The position numbers were made by a program, and so were the translations under genes. This document shows positions 9,296 to 23,100 of a DNA stretch of 64,000 nt, in pieces. The stretch covers positions 7,254,001 through 7,318,000 of the forward strand of contig OX335655.1 in NCBI GenBank assembly GCA_946894095.1. Reading direction: 5' to 3'. Source of the stretch: Incurvaria masculella. Its lineage: Eukaryota; Arthropoda; Insecta; Lepidoptera; Incurvariidae. The notes beneath the pieces were generated by a model. It searched no databases, had not been told where the DNA came from, and saw only the letters and a list, made by a program, of their open reading frames with translations. Every line of letters starts with the position of its first letter. The stretch's first letter is position 1.

Positions 9296-12200
9296 GTAAG
9301 TGAAAACTGATTAAATTGTTGCTAACTACACACCTAACAAGGTTCCCATATATATTGTTTGAAAATTTAACATTTGTTGATCACTTGAAACCTTTGATAA
9401 CCACTGATTGCATTCAGTTCCATAAGGGCTTAAGTGAAACGACATTTTTTTTAAATGACTACAACTCATTTACAGTCTACAAATACATGGTATATTTGAA
9501 ACATATAACGGCAAATACCTGACGCCCTTTCTTTGTTTAAACTTTTTATGAATTTGTATGCATACCTACTTGCCTAATTTTATAAATCAAAACATCAGAA
9601 ACTTATCAAACTAAACGCAATCAGCTGCTATTACCTACTTAAGAGATTAAACTTGTAATTATAAAAGAAGTTTTAATCATTTAAATTGGAAGCACTCTGA
9701 CAGTACACAACCTTTTTAATAATCCCCCTAATAATTTTAAGTAAATATTTCTTAGTTGTCTGATTAAGTTGCAAAAGTTCCTCGAATTTTTCACTACATA
9801 TTTATATTTTCTTTTATGTTACAATTTTTTTATCATGAATGTGCATACTTTCTTATTACTTTTATTAGCTAAATCAGTACAATAATGCGATAGTATGTCA
9901 GTGTTTTTTAATATCACGAATGAAGTTATTTCCACTAACTATAATTCTCGCCAACAAAAGTGTAATTTGCAAAGTAAACCAATAGACAAAATAAAACACG
10001 ACTATACAGGGTGTCGTAACGGCCAGTACATTAATTTCACCAGCGTAAACCTCATGTTTTTCCGAGACAAAAAAGTTAAAAGTGTCTAGTTACCGAGATT
10101 TTTTTTTTATTATTTTTCTTGTCTAGTGTAATTTGATAAGGAATGTTGGTTTAGCTAAGGAAGGTCTTGACATGGAACCTAGATCCCACGTGGCGTTTAA
10201 GGCTAATGGCATGACAGCAGGTGTGATATTAGCCATTCATGTCCACGTACACACAACACTCCCACATTCTTACAGACCATTCGATTATTTTTACACTAAA
10301 ATTATTGAATTACTTTGTATGGAAAGTGTAACGTTTTATTTAGAGGATATTCAGCAAAAAGTTATCAAACTTTTTTGTTTGTTTCAATCCCAATAATCAT
10401 TTTCCAAATTTAATGTACTGCCGGTTACAACACCTGTACAGCTAGCATTATCAGCATGCTAATTTAACTCCACTTTCGAATAGTTGCTTACATTTGTCAT
10501 GTTCATCGGTTTTTTATTTCGCTCTCTCATTTCACTGCACGAGTATGAATAGGCACGGATCCGGAAGGTGGGGGGGGGAGACTAAAGCACTTTAGTTCGA
10601 GCAATTTTGCAAGCAGGCAAAGCAAGGGATACAATTACCCCAGATTTGAGATTACATTGCACCCTCTAAGACATTTGGCATTTATCCTCCGAAAGCAAAA
10701 TCTTCCCACGATCTTGAAATGCGTGGGAAAGAGTCCCCCCCCCCCCCCGGCAAAATCCTGAATTAGTTCGTGAGTATGAATAATGTGCGAGCGTTCTTGA
10801 AATGAAGTTTTATATATGCCAACCAATTAGCATGTTTGGCCATGCATTGCAATGTGTTTGTAACTCTCATTAACATAGTTTTGGGAACTATCTTTTCAGA
10901 CAAGCGATTCATCTAGCCATGCTACCCACGATAAGCTATATCGTTTTGAGGACAATGAGAACCGACATATTGGGAAAGTGAGTATTTCAGATAAAATTGT
11001 ATTAGGTATAGTATTCATTATACAGTTAAGATAACCACGGAAACACTATAAGACACATAAAAACTGTTGTCTCTAAAATATTTATATTATTAACAGATTA
11101 ATATTTTGCACTCATAAATTATATTTCATAGATTAAAGGCAATTTAACAAAATTTTCTAGAAAATAACTTATTATTTCTGGAATAAATATAACTAATTGT
11201 TAAAGTAAGGAATGTAAATTATAGACTATTGTATTTTAATTTTTACTCTTTCAACTTTTTAAAGCTTACCTTTTGGAATTGTGCAGCATTCATTTATTAT
11301 CTACCAAGTGCAGGATAATAGTTTTTCACAATATCGAAAAGCAAGGTTAATTACCTAAGATAGATATCCTGATCCTTAGGAAGATTGCTCCAATCTTTCC
11401 ACTTTCTCTGAATGGAGCCGATGACGTCATTTTCTTTAGCAGCATAGTATATTATTTTTAGTATGTTTCAAGTGCACCATTTAGCCTACAAGTGTAGTTC
11501 ACAATAGTCAAATGTTTACGTCCTATTCCGCACAGGAGCTGGATCAACAACTGCTCTGTCAGGAATAGTGGGAGAGGAATTAATGGAGAAACACCTTGTT
11601 AAGGTCGTTAAGGGATTTCTCAGAAAAAACAATAATTCTTAATGTGGCCCTTCCCGGCGGGACTAACTCATTCGCGGGCACGGTACAAGACTGTGCTATT
11701 GCGCTCTGGGACCTACTCTGTTTTAAAGAAAAAGACCGGCTCCGTGATGAGGAGGATGCAACAGGTCCACAAAGCAGACAATGTGCATAGTGTTCATTTG
11801 GTAAGATTTACAAAAAAATAATTACAAAACGATTTATAGCCAAAAGTAAATCACGACCGCTGTAGTCAAAATTCTAACGAAAACCAAATTGATTATAAAT
11901 CTTCATGAAACAAGCTAGGTCTGATAGCTAATCTTTTAAAGCTGTTTTCATATTATCGTTTAGCAATCCTCCTCCAAAGTTATTGTATAAAACGCGCGAA
12001 AAATTCCAATGGTCATCAGACATCTAGTTCGATCAAATTTTGAAACTCTGACAAAAATTATGCGCATGGTCTTCTTTCGACGTTTGTATGGGGAGTTGGG
12101 CGGGAAGGCCCACCTTAACATATAATTCCGCCACTACAAAGTATATTTGTATAGTTCTCTCTATAATGTTGAGCTAGAGAAAAAAGAAAAATATATCAAT

Positions 12201-14062
12201 TAAAGTGATTTTCTGCGACATGGTGGTGGGGTTTGTTAATATTACGATGCATCCATTTTATTAAGTCACAAGTAAATTTTATAAATTATGGCTCTAATAC
12301 ATTTTTAAAATATGATGTTGGGAAGATAGTATAAAGTGATTTAATATTATGTTCGTAATTGTTACTAATGTGTATTTCCAACACCTGTTACATTTATTTT
12401 GTCAATATTGATTGTTGATGGAAATATTATGGCATGCCACTTGGTAGTGGGCTAAAGTAATTAAGAACGGCCCGTAAGCTATGTTCCCCATGCAAAAGTA
12501 GTTTACTGATCATTTGAAAAACACTGTTCCGATTTGCTTGATATTTGGTATCTCATATTCTACAATAAATATCTGTGTCTGCACGTTTTGGTTTTGCTGA
12601 AAAATCTAAAGCAAGTAAATAACAGGCAAAAGAAAATCTTCATACAATTTTTCTTTTCTCAGTTGTGACACAGGATACATTTCTCGAAAAAACAAGCACA
12701 CGCAGACATAGATATTTGTTGCCTGATATTAAGTCTCAAATATCAAGCAAATTGGAACAGTGGTTTTTAAAGCATTGATAAACTACGTTTTTATGGGGAG
12801 CGTAATTTTCTGATACTTACGGGACCACCTTAAGGTGCAATATATACTTATAAAGCCCTATACTATTTTAAAAATTGGCCAAGTGCGAGTCGGACTCGCA
12901 CACGAAGGGTTCCGTACCATCAACATCAAAAAATCACGTTTTTTGTGTTTGTGGGGCTTTAATTTGTATGATTATTTTATTTATTTGGTTATAGCAGCAA
13001 AATAAATACAAACTGTGTGAAAATTTCAGCTGCCTACCTATTACGATTCATGAGATACAGCCCTGTGACAGACAGACAGACGGACGGGCGGACAGCGGAG
13101 GCTTAGTAATAGGGTTCCGTTTTCACCCTTTGGGTACGGAAACCTAAAAATGGACCTTTCCACAAAAAAAATTGTCTAAATATTTTATAATGTTAATAAG
13201 TATATAATATACGTACTGCTTATTTTACGTGTTTTCAAATGTAATGTGATAATCGAAAATATGTGACTGTGCTCTCAGTATGGTGCTGGCCGTGTCGATG
13301 ATGTACCTGTCGTGTCTGCACCTCCACCGGCAGATGTACCACAGCGGTGACTACTCTCTCGATATTACAGGTGGGGATAAGTGTTCTGTAGTGATTAGAA
13401 TTATGAGCATCCGAAATATCACTTTCCACTTGGAACTTTCAACTGTAGTCCACTTTTTGACACACACTTTGTCACAGACACTTACTACAAATTACATCTT
13501 AGTAAAGTGAGATGCGTATAGCAAGGGACTACTGTATCGTGTTATTCTTATGATTAGTCACTACAGAGATGTATTGTTTGTTCTCATCCTTATTATGTGA
13601 CTTTATTAATGGAACATTGCCATTGACAGGTCCATTGATGGTAATTACCCAAAGGGTAACATCCCTCGCTTATTCAGTCCACGATGGGCTCGCGAGTGAA
13701 GAGGCAAAGAAGCGGGAGGGGAGCACCTCCACCGACATGACACCCGCCTTCAAGAGCCCCACCCCACTGGAGTTCTTCGCATACACGCTCGCCTTCCAGA
13801 CCCTCATGTGCGGCCCTGTCGTGTTCTATGCCGACTACATCGCTTTCATTCACGGAGCTCCGCAAACACCCGACTCGAAGGTAAACAAGTCGAGGTAGTA
13901 TCCAGATAATATCGGTAATAACCATTACCGATAACCGACAGTAACAACTTTTGTAAAATATAAATATATGGGGCTAAATTTCATGTAATAGGACACAGCA
14001 TCAGGAGTCTGAACAAAATGTCCAGTGAAAAAAGTAAGCCAAATATGCCAATTACTTATACT

Positions 14063-14132
<70 letters not shown>

Positions 14133-17100
14133 TATATATATATATATATATATACTATGTTGAACAATAGCGAAAATATAACCAATCGTAACGTTCAGTT
14201 GGATACCATAGCATGGTTTGAATTAAGTAAATATACTTTTTCATATGGAGCAAGTACGCCGCTTTTTCCAAGGAATTTGATATAGCAGTATGGTTTCAAT
14301 TGACTATCACGTTCTTAGCTTGTTTGAATTATTATTTGGTACTGAGGCAGAGTAGTGAACAAAACAGTGGGCTTTAAAACATACAGAACTGCAACTCACT
14401 GAATATCCCGAAATCATTTACATTGACAAAGAACCTTAAATCTTCCAAATCTGTTTTAATTAAATCAGAAAAGACAAAACAGCCTCAAAACAAACTATTT
14501 ATAGGTATCTCTCTCTCTCGTCTATGTGTGCGCAGTGTGGCACTGCCCGCGCTTTCACACGCCAGAAGCCTTTTTCTGCTAATTGATAATTGCGCGCGTT
14601 ATGTTTGTGTTTTCTCAAAACTGCATGTTTCGCGCGAAATGGTATTCTACTAGCGCAGTTTGCAAAACTCATGCGTTGTGTTTATGTTTTGTTCGCAAAC
14701 TCGTAACGCGCGCTCCATGTTCTCGTGGGCCGTGTGTTTTGCCGAAAACTTGCGGTTTTGAGAATTGTAGTTGTCAAATTCGGAGCATCGCATCGCCGAA
14801 CTTCGAATGTCACTTTTCTACATTACGTTGGCATATCTCTGTCTCTTTCTTTTCGTATGTCATATTTGAGTGAGAAAACAACTGTCAAAATCGTGACAGG
14901 TTGATTTACCCTGTAGGCGGCGCGCCAGAAAAACCACTCCATAGACAATAACAAAACGCGTGTGTGAATTAGCTGAATACCGATTTTTGGAAACCGCACT
15001 CGAAACTTAGCGTGTTATGTTTGACGGAAACATAACTAATACGGAATGGTTCGAAATTGGACAAATAGCAGAATCGGGCTTCTGGCCAGGCTGTCGGTTC
15101 CGAGGCATTCGGTAGTGGGGGAAGCCCCAATAAAACAGACAAGTCAGCTATTAACTAACCTGCCCCGGTTACTGGAGTGTTCTGTGTTCATGATGGATGT
15201 TTAATTTAACCATATTGCCCCATTGCCCTACCCTCGTGTACAATGCTAATTAGGGTGGCTGACTCCATGCAGCGCTGCTGAAACTATGATTAAATTTGTC
15301 TAAACAGCGGCCCCTTGCCATTGACGATGAAAAAAATATAGTGGTGAGCATTTGCCTTGTATCGATTCTCTTGCAGGACAATATGTGTTTACGTTACATG
15401 CTCATATAAATAGTCAAACGTTATAATGAAGAACGAGGGACGCTCACTGCAGGTGTCACGTTGTGAGCAACCGATGGTGCTGGAGCCGTCACCGCGGCGC
15501 GCCGTTGCCTACAAGCTGGCCGGCTCGCTCGCTGCAGCGCTCTTCTACCTCACATTCATCAAGACTTACTCGCTCAAACAGCTAACAGGTAGGAAATGTC
15601 GCGAATTCTGACTCACACTAACTAATTAAATCCATTGTATGTACTCTTGAATCTCACTTCCGTCGGTGAGTGGCTCGCGAGCTTTTATCTGCCATGTAAA
15701 AAAAGTAGGTACAATTTTCTCTGCATAGACTTAGACAGTTTCTCATGCGATTACTTTTCATGTTCGCTTCCTTAGTAGCCCCCCCCCCCCCCCCCGCAAA
15801 CACGAGTCCAATTCACAGATAAGAGCGAAAGTTTAACGCTTAGCTTTTTTTGTGTTTGTTTGTTGGTTTATGTAAAAGTGTTATGACTCCCAGGTGACTG
15901 AATATCAAGAGTGGTACCCCCTGGACTGATTCATCAAATGTACCAAAATAAATTGTGGTTTCTTTCACTACGTGTTCCCAAGGGTTAAAAATGCACATTA
16001 CAGTTGCTTTGTAGTATACAGGGTGACTTAGTCAAGTGGGCCTTCAGGGCCACATCCGAACTTACTAATCAAATTGTCTAAAATAATGTTGTCTTTCGTT
16101 TATTATGGCTTTTAAAATCGAGATCTCAAAATCAACGAGTTCGATTCCCGGCTAGGAAAACGATTTTTCCAAAAATCTATCAATGACGTTTTAGTTTTTA
16201 CCAAAATCGGTCTCATGAGTCCTTTGAGTGTTTTTCGCTATTTCTTATAATTTCGGATTTGGCTCTAAAGGCCCACTTGAAAAGTACACAAATCAATTAC
16301 ATATTGAATATATATTTAAATAAGCTTTTAATTATTAACTTCGGAACATACATTTTGATTGATCAGGCTTTAATCATATGTTCACACACTTTTACGTTGA
16401 TATGATCATGGCCTCAATGAGATTATTAAAATATCTAAATTTTAGGGGTTACAAAAGGATATGCAGATAACCTTGTTTGCAGTGCTTTGTTTGAGGCCCA
16501 GTGAGATTAGCTGTAATCATGAATTGCGGTAGATTTTTATCACTCTAGCACTAACAGATCATTATCCTGATAAAGTGTTTCTGTGCAGTTTTAATAACGA
16601 GAAAATAAAATATACCAAAACTTAAAAGTGCATCAACCATATAAGATTCAATATTTTATAGTAATCTAGAGATTACATTCACTGTTTTAAATATTAGAAA
16701 TATATTTTTTCAGTAAATGTTTTTTTTGTTAGCACATAGAACTCCATCTAGTTCCACCTTTTTAGGGTTCCGTACCCAAAGGGTGAAAACGGAACTGTAT
16801 TACTAAGCCTCCGCTGTCCATCCGTCCTTCCATCCGTCCGTCCGTCTGTCACAGGGCTGTATCTCATTAACCGTAATAGGTACGCAGCTGAATTTTTCCC
16901 AGTTTGTATTAATTTTGCCGCTATAACAACAAATAGGTTTTCAAAAGGTTTTTTTAAAAAAAACCCTAACCTTCTAGCCAAACAAATATTTTGTAATTTA
17001 ATGTCGATTAAATTCCTGAATTGTTTAAGTCTAAAATTGACTCTCCTGCATACATACCGCAACATTTTCTTGTTGGGATGATTTTAATACATTAAGGTGG

Positions 17101-20100
17101 CCCATCCCGCTCAACTCCCCATACAAACGGGAAAAGAAGATCACGCACATATTACTTGTCAGAGATCCCAAATTTTGCTCAAAATAGCTTTATTTGATCG
17201 AACTAGATGTCTGATGACCGTTGGCATTGTAAAATTTTGTTTGGTTTCTAATTTATAAGGTCCGAAAGTTCGGGTTTTTCGCGCGTTTTATACAATAACT
17301 TTGGAGGTAGATTACGCAATGATAAAGTAAGAACATCTTAAAAAGATTAGTCATCAGACATAGCTTATTTAATCAAGATTTATAATCTATTTGGTTTTTA
17401 TTAGATTTTTGACTACAGCGGTCGTGGTTTACTTTTAGCTATAAGTCGTTTTGTAATTAAAATTTTCATAAATCTTACCAAATCATACACTATGCACATT
17501 GTCTTTTTTGTGGACATGTTGCATCTTCATCATCACGGAGCCTGTCTTTTTCTTTGAAACAGAGAAGGTCCCATAGCGCAACAGCATGGTTTTGTACCAT
17601 GCCCGCGATTGAGTTAGTCCCGCCGGGTTGGGCCACCTTAACTATCCACATAACTTTTACCATAAAAAAAATTTCACCGATAGACAAACAACAAATATTT
17701 GATGTTTAGACATCGCCAGACTTTACTCGCCGTCGCAACGCTTTGCCTGTGACAACTAAAACCACCCTGAGAGATCTAACGGTGATCATATCGCGCAGAC
17801 CTGATGGACCCATCCTCGGAGATGTCCCGCACATTGTCCCCGGCGCGCATGCATAAAATATGGTGGCGATTTCTCCAATGACAAAACTTAAAAGGAATGC
17901 TACGTCAGCTTGGACCTAGTGAGAAAGGTGCAATTGTTATTTTTCAAATTGTTTTTAACGATAATTCATATCATGTTAAAGGGAGATCTTAGTTTTTTGT
18001 CCTTTTCATTGCAATTTGTCGCTATGGCAGGACATTTAGCAATTTTACTTTAAATATTTATTTTTTATTTATTTATTTATTTATTGTATTTTTAGACCGA
18101 TAGGTATTACAATATAGCATACTAAAATCTCACACATACATGTATATAAAATAAAATAACATTAGGGCAAGGCAATGGCACGATTAAACAAAACATTACA
18201 ATAATAACAGTTATTATATTAGGGATAATTGCCGAAAATGTATTGGGGTTGCTCTATATTGCTCCACTATGTCGACCGTTAGACCTTTAGACTTCTAAAG
18301 GCAATTAATGGGCAACTGTTGCCAAACATAGTGGAGCAATAAATAGATGGAGCAATATAGCAATACATTTTCGGCAATTATCCCAGCAATATGAAGCGAT
18401 ACTGCTCTACATAGCTCTATACTTTTATCGAATTGCTTATGTATCTGCACTTGCTCGTCAAATGCTGGCAGTATAATTTCTCCATGAATGGTTCCATACT
18501 TGTCTATAGACAATGTTGCCGGAGACTGGTGGATGTTGTCGTGACGACGAAGTCGACATAGATTGCTGCGAGTTGAGCAATTTTAGTTGCCCGTGTACGG
18601 GTACCTTAACGTCGAATGTATCGCGCAGACCTGATGGACCCGTCCTCGGAGATGTCCCGCACGTGGTCGCCGGCGCGCGTGCTCTGGTTCGCGTACGCGG
18701 CGACGCTGGTCGTGCGCTGCAAGTACTACCACGCGTGGCTCCTCGCCGACGCCATCTGCAACAACTCCGGCATGGGGTTCAACGGGTACGACAGCAGCGG
18801 CACCGCGCGCTGGGACAAGCTCTCCAACATCGACATCATCGGGTTTGAGGTTTGGCGTTTGATAGAATTTTAACTAAACCCATAGTCTTCACACAGCTTT
18901 TATAATGAACCGATAAAAATCCAAAGGCTCAACCATGATCGTTAAAAAGGGAATGGATTAGAGACATACCTGGCAACCGCATCACCAAGTGTTTGCCTAA
19001 AGAGTGGTGTAAAATATAAGTTTGTTGCACAAAATAAATAACCACAGAACTTAAAATGAATACAAAGCTACATATCTTATTATCACATCATTAGTTTCAA
19101 TAAAAAAAATATGGTGTAACGTAAAAACAATTATGGCGATGCTTTTAGTGATTCTTTTAATAGTGTCGTGCTGGAAAGACCTCATCGGTGTCTGAAGCTC
19201 GACGACACTGCGACCTTACTCAACTTATCTACGTTAGACCTTTCTAATCCCTGGATGCGGAGATATCGGTGGATCGAATATTGCAGGTATAGATACAGCG
19301 AAGAAGCTTGGGTGGGGGCGGAGATATTGGGAGTTGTAGAGGAAAACGGACGAGCATTAATAAACGGATACATGTGGAAGTCAAGCTCATTATAAAAACA
19401 TCCAAGAGACCAACCAGTTTAGGTCCTTATGCAGAGTTTTTTGTTGATTAATCAGATATTTTTCTCTAAAGTATGCAAATCTTTGCACTAGTGGTTGGTG
19501 CTCTAGTCCAACTCACACTTGAAACGTTTTTTCCTGAAGCCTAAGTCCGCTAATAGATAACTTAACTTTCGAGCGTTAGCGTTAAGAGTGAGTGATGCAG
19601 GGGTTATCTCATAAAGCTAACACTCGAAAGTGGAGTTATCTATTAGCGGACTTAGGCTTCTGATCAAAAGCTTAAGTTAGCAACGACAGCGAGTGAAGAC
19701 AGCGTGCATGTGTTGTCCCGTCCGCAGCTAGCGCAGAACTTCCGGAGTGCGGTGGCGAGCTGGAACAAGAACACGAACGTGTGGCTGCGCGCGGTGGCGT
19801 ACGAGCGCGGCGGCGCGGCGTGGCGCACGGCGCGCGTGTACGCGCTCTCCGCCGTGTGGCACGGGTTCTACCCGGGCTACTACCTCACCTTCATGGCGGG
19901 CGGCCTCTTCACTGTGGCGGCGCGCAAGGTAGGGTCTGCGTGATCATTTTTGTGTATTTCATTTCATTTATTTATTCAACTTCTGGTAGTCAAAGTACAT
20001 ACACTAAGTCATGTCACAATTTGATTGATCCGTGGATTCGATCAACTCAGTAACGGAGAACCCGCAAAAAAACGTACTGGTCTATAAGTTATGTTTTAGG

Positions 20101-23100
20101 GTTCCGTACCCAAAGGGTGAAAACGTAACCCTATTACTAAGCCTCCGCTGTCCGTCCGTCCGTCCCCTCTGTCACAGGGCTATAACAACAAATAGGCAAA
20201 AAAAAAAAAAAAAGTAAAGGCCCCCCTTTGTGATTTTTTTGTGTTAAATCTTGTACGATAGTACGGAACCCTTCGTGTGCGAGTCCGACTCGCTCTTGGC
20301 CGGTTTTTTTGTATAGGCACGTTATGTGTACTTTTGTGCGTGTTATGTGAATATACTCGGTACTTTTACTTGGTACAATTGTTTGGTAGCGACGAAAAGA
20401 AAATGGCATTTTTCTTCTAATAAATGATCCTGTTCCTAAAGTTACACTGTATTCTGTCCTGAAATTGTATTATATTATTATGAAGATGACATGAATGGCT
20501 TATACCTATCATATTAGCCTAACATGCTGAATTTCCGAGGGAATTAGGAGCGCATTGTTCTAATATTTCTAGCCTATTCCCACTGTGATTATAAATTGGC
20601 TCCTCTCGGAACAGTGTATGGCTGTGTTTTTATGTGCTAATCTACAGCTAAAGTTGAGATGATTAGTTCTTGGAACTAAGGCTAATCTAAAGTAATGTGG
20701 TACCACTGCAGTGCACTGGCGGTACCTATATGAAACATTTTCCAACTCGCTTGAGGTACTGCCGCCGGACTTTGCAATATAATATAAGTTACCTAAATAC
20801 AGGCAAAGCAAGTGTTTAGAAACTGCTCCTTATTTGTCTATGACCAGAAAGGTTGCCAGCACTTGTTCCTACATTCAGATAGCTCTTTCAACAAAATTTC
20901 CAAATGCCTGAATTACCTCATTCGTTCTTTTCACCGTTTTCCGTGAATCTTTCATGGGTGAATTATTCATAAAAAGCATTAAGTTATACCAAAGTGTGAT
21001 ACATCCATAAAAGCGCAATCAAAATAACAATTTAATAATGGATTACATTTTATGGCCCCCATAAAAAATAGACTGTATAAACAGTAAAAAAACAACTTAA
21101 CTACTAAATATAACATAATTGGATTTAGACGCATCAGCAAACGCTGCCTGTTTGAAATGTATTACTAGGTAAATAAATAAATACATTTCTAACTGCATAA
21201 TAAAACCGAAATAGCCCAATTTTTTGCATATGAAAGACAAGCAGAGGAAGGGTGCAGCTACAACATAAGTAATATTTGGGTGTATAGTCCTGCGGCGTTG
21301 GCCGCCGAGTATTGTGTGCTGCAACAGTGGTGGGTTCAGGTGCGGGGCGCGGTGCGGCCGCTGTGCCTGGGCGGGCGGCCGGCCAAGCTGCTCTACGACC
21401 TGCTGACCTTCGCGACGACGCGACTCGCCATGACCTACGCCACCGTGCCCTTCGTGCTGCTGCACCTCGGGCCCAGCCTCGCCTTCTACGGGTCCGTTCA
21501 TTTACTTATCACTAAGCCCCGTGATGCTCCTAAGCGGTTGATTATATATATGTGCCTTGCGGTAATAACGGTCAACCGCACCACAGTTGAAGTGCAGTGC
21601 GGTTGTCGACACCGCCCGCACTGTGGTCGCCTTATGGAATCATATGGCAGCTGTGCAGTGCCATGAGGTCTGATTGCAGGAGCGGTCCCTGGTGCAATCA
21701 AACATGGAAACATTTCAAACGATCTTCCAGTTATGCTGTCAATTTGTGAAAGAATATTGACAGGCAAAATTAATTCAAGAATTCATGTTCTTAGGTGTGA
21801 TAACAGTACATGAAATCAACTTTCAACAGATCTAAACCAACATTAATTGATGTTAATGAAATTTCTTTCCATACATTATTGTTGAGTCATTCATCAAATG
21901 AAATATATAATGTGCTTAGTAGATAATATGTTAAATACATATCCATCCTTTTTCGATAAAGTACGCTTGATCAAAGCTGAGAAAGCGGCACAGACCAATA
22001 TACGGCCAACCCGCCCGATTCCGCTGCTTTGGTTATGAACAAATGCACATCTAATCTAATATCTAATCTAATAAATAATATAAAGGGGAAAGTTTGTAAT
22101 AATGGATGGATGGATGGATGGATGGATGGATGGATGGATGGATGTTTGTTACTCTTTCACGTAAAAACTACTGAATTGATTCTAATGAAACTTTACAATA
22201 ATATAGCTTATACATCAGAATAACACATAGGCTACAATTTATGTGCCCATGGGCTTTAGAACTTTCACGGGGCTGCGAAAACGATGCCGGTAGCGATACT
22301 TCACACTAGGGGGAGAGGAGCCGGGGGCGGTGGCGGGGAGCGGCGGCGGGGGGAGGGCAGACGTCGTGACTGTTTGGTGTCCGTTTGGCGAATTTTCAAG
22401 GCACTAGCGATTTGTAAACCTTAGTACATGTACATTTAACTACCCGGGAATTAGGATTGGCTAAATAGAATTCAGTTCCGCTTACGCTAAGATGGGGCTG
22501 TCATACAAACTGCAATGCTATGCACGGCTCGGCTTTGCGGCGGCAGCGCTTACTTTTACTGAAGTACGGCTTGGTATTTCCTGCAACTTTAGGACTACTT
22601 GGCATCACGCTAAATCGCCGGAGGAGCGACCAACAGAATAAAATCCTTGAGAACCAATTACTCGATTTAGATGTGCATTGTATCTACGTCTAGCCTGATT
22701 CTACTAAAAACTTATAGATTACATAATATAACGCTTCATTACCAGAAGGGTAAGTAGTGAGTCTTAAAGTCTTATAACATGCGAACCACTTACCTGATTT
22801 ATGTGCGTATTTTATCAATGTATAGCATCTCTGGGAGCAGTCAGGTTCGAGATGGGTTACTGTTTTCGATGTTGAGGCTGGCTGTGGGTTGGAGTCCACG
22901 CAAAACTTACCTACGTTACACGTTACTTACTAGGTAAGCAATGTAGCAGTGAAAGTGCAGAAAGGTTCTCGCGGCAAATGTTTTTTTTTTTAAAAAGCCA
23001 CCAAACGTCAACGAAGCTCTAAATGGGAATTATTGGATGTTTCTCATTAAATCATGCTATTTCGGCTCGAACGATCTTGATTAAATTTGGTACATGGATA

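Noticed and set aside
10555..10760. Element bounded by poly-G (about 10569) and poly-C (10735-10748)
   Set aside because: The homopolymers face each other in inverse, but the adjoining bases are not complementary, so I could not define a repeat.
13565..13625. Longer oys exon d starting at an upstream ATG near 13569
   Set aside because: The CATTGACAG acceptor at 13621-13629 joins exon c in phase and restores the family motif ITGPLMVITQ.
13925..14285. Tyr-Ile repeat proteins on both strands
   Set aside because: Translation of a TA microsatellite.
19747..20053. Arg/Ala-rich plus frames overlapping 19728-19928
   Set aside because: Out-of-frame shadows of the GC-rich oys exon g.
22103..22144. 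CRISPR-like tandem array
   Set aside because: A 4-bp GGAT microsatellite in a eukaryotic genome; no spacers.
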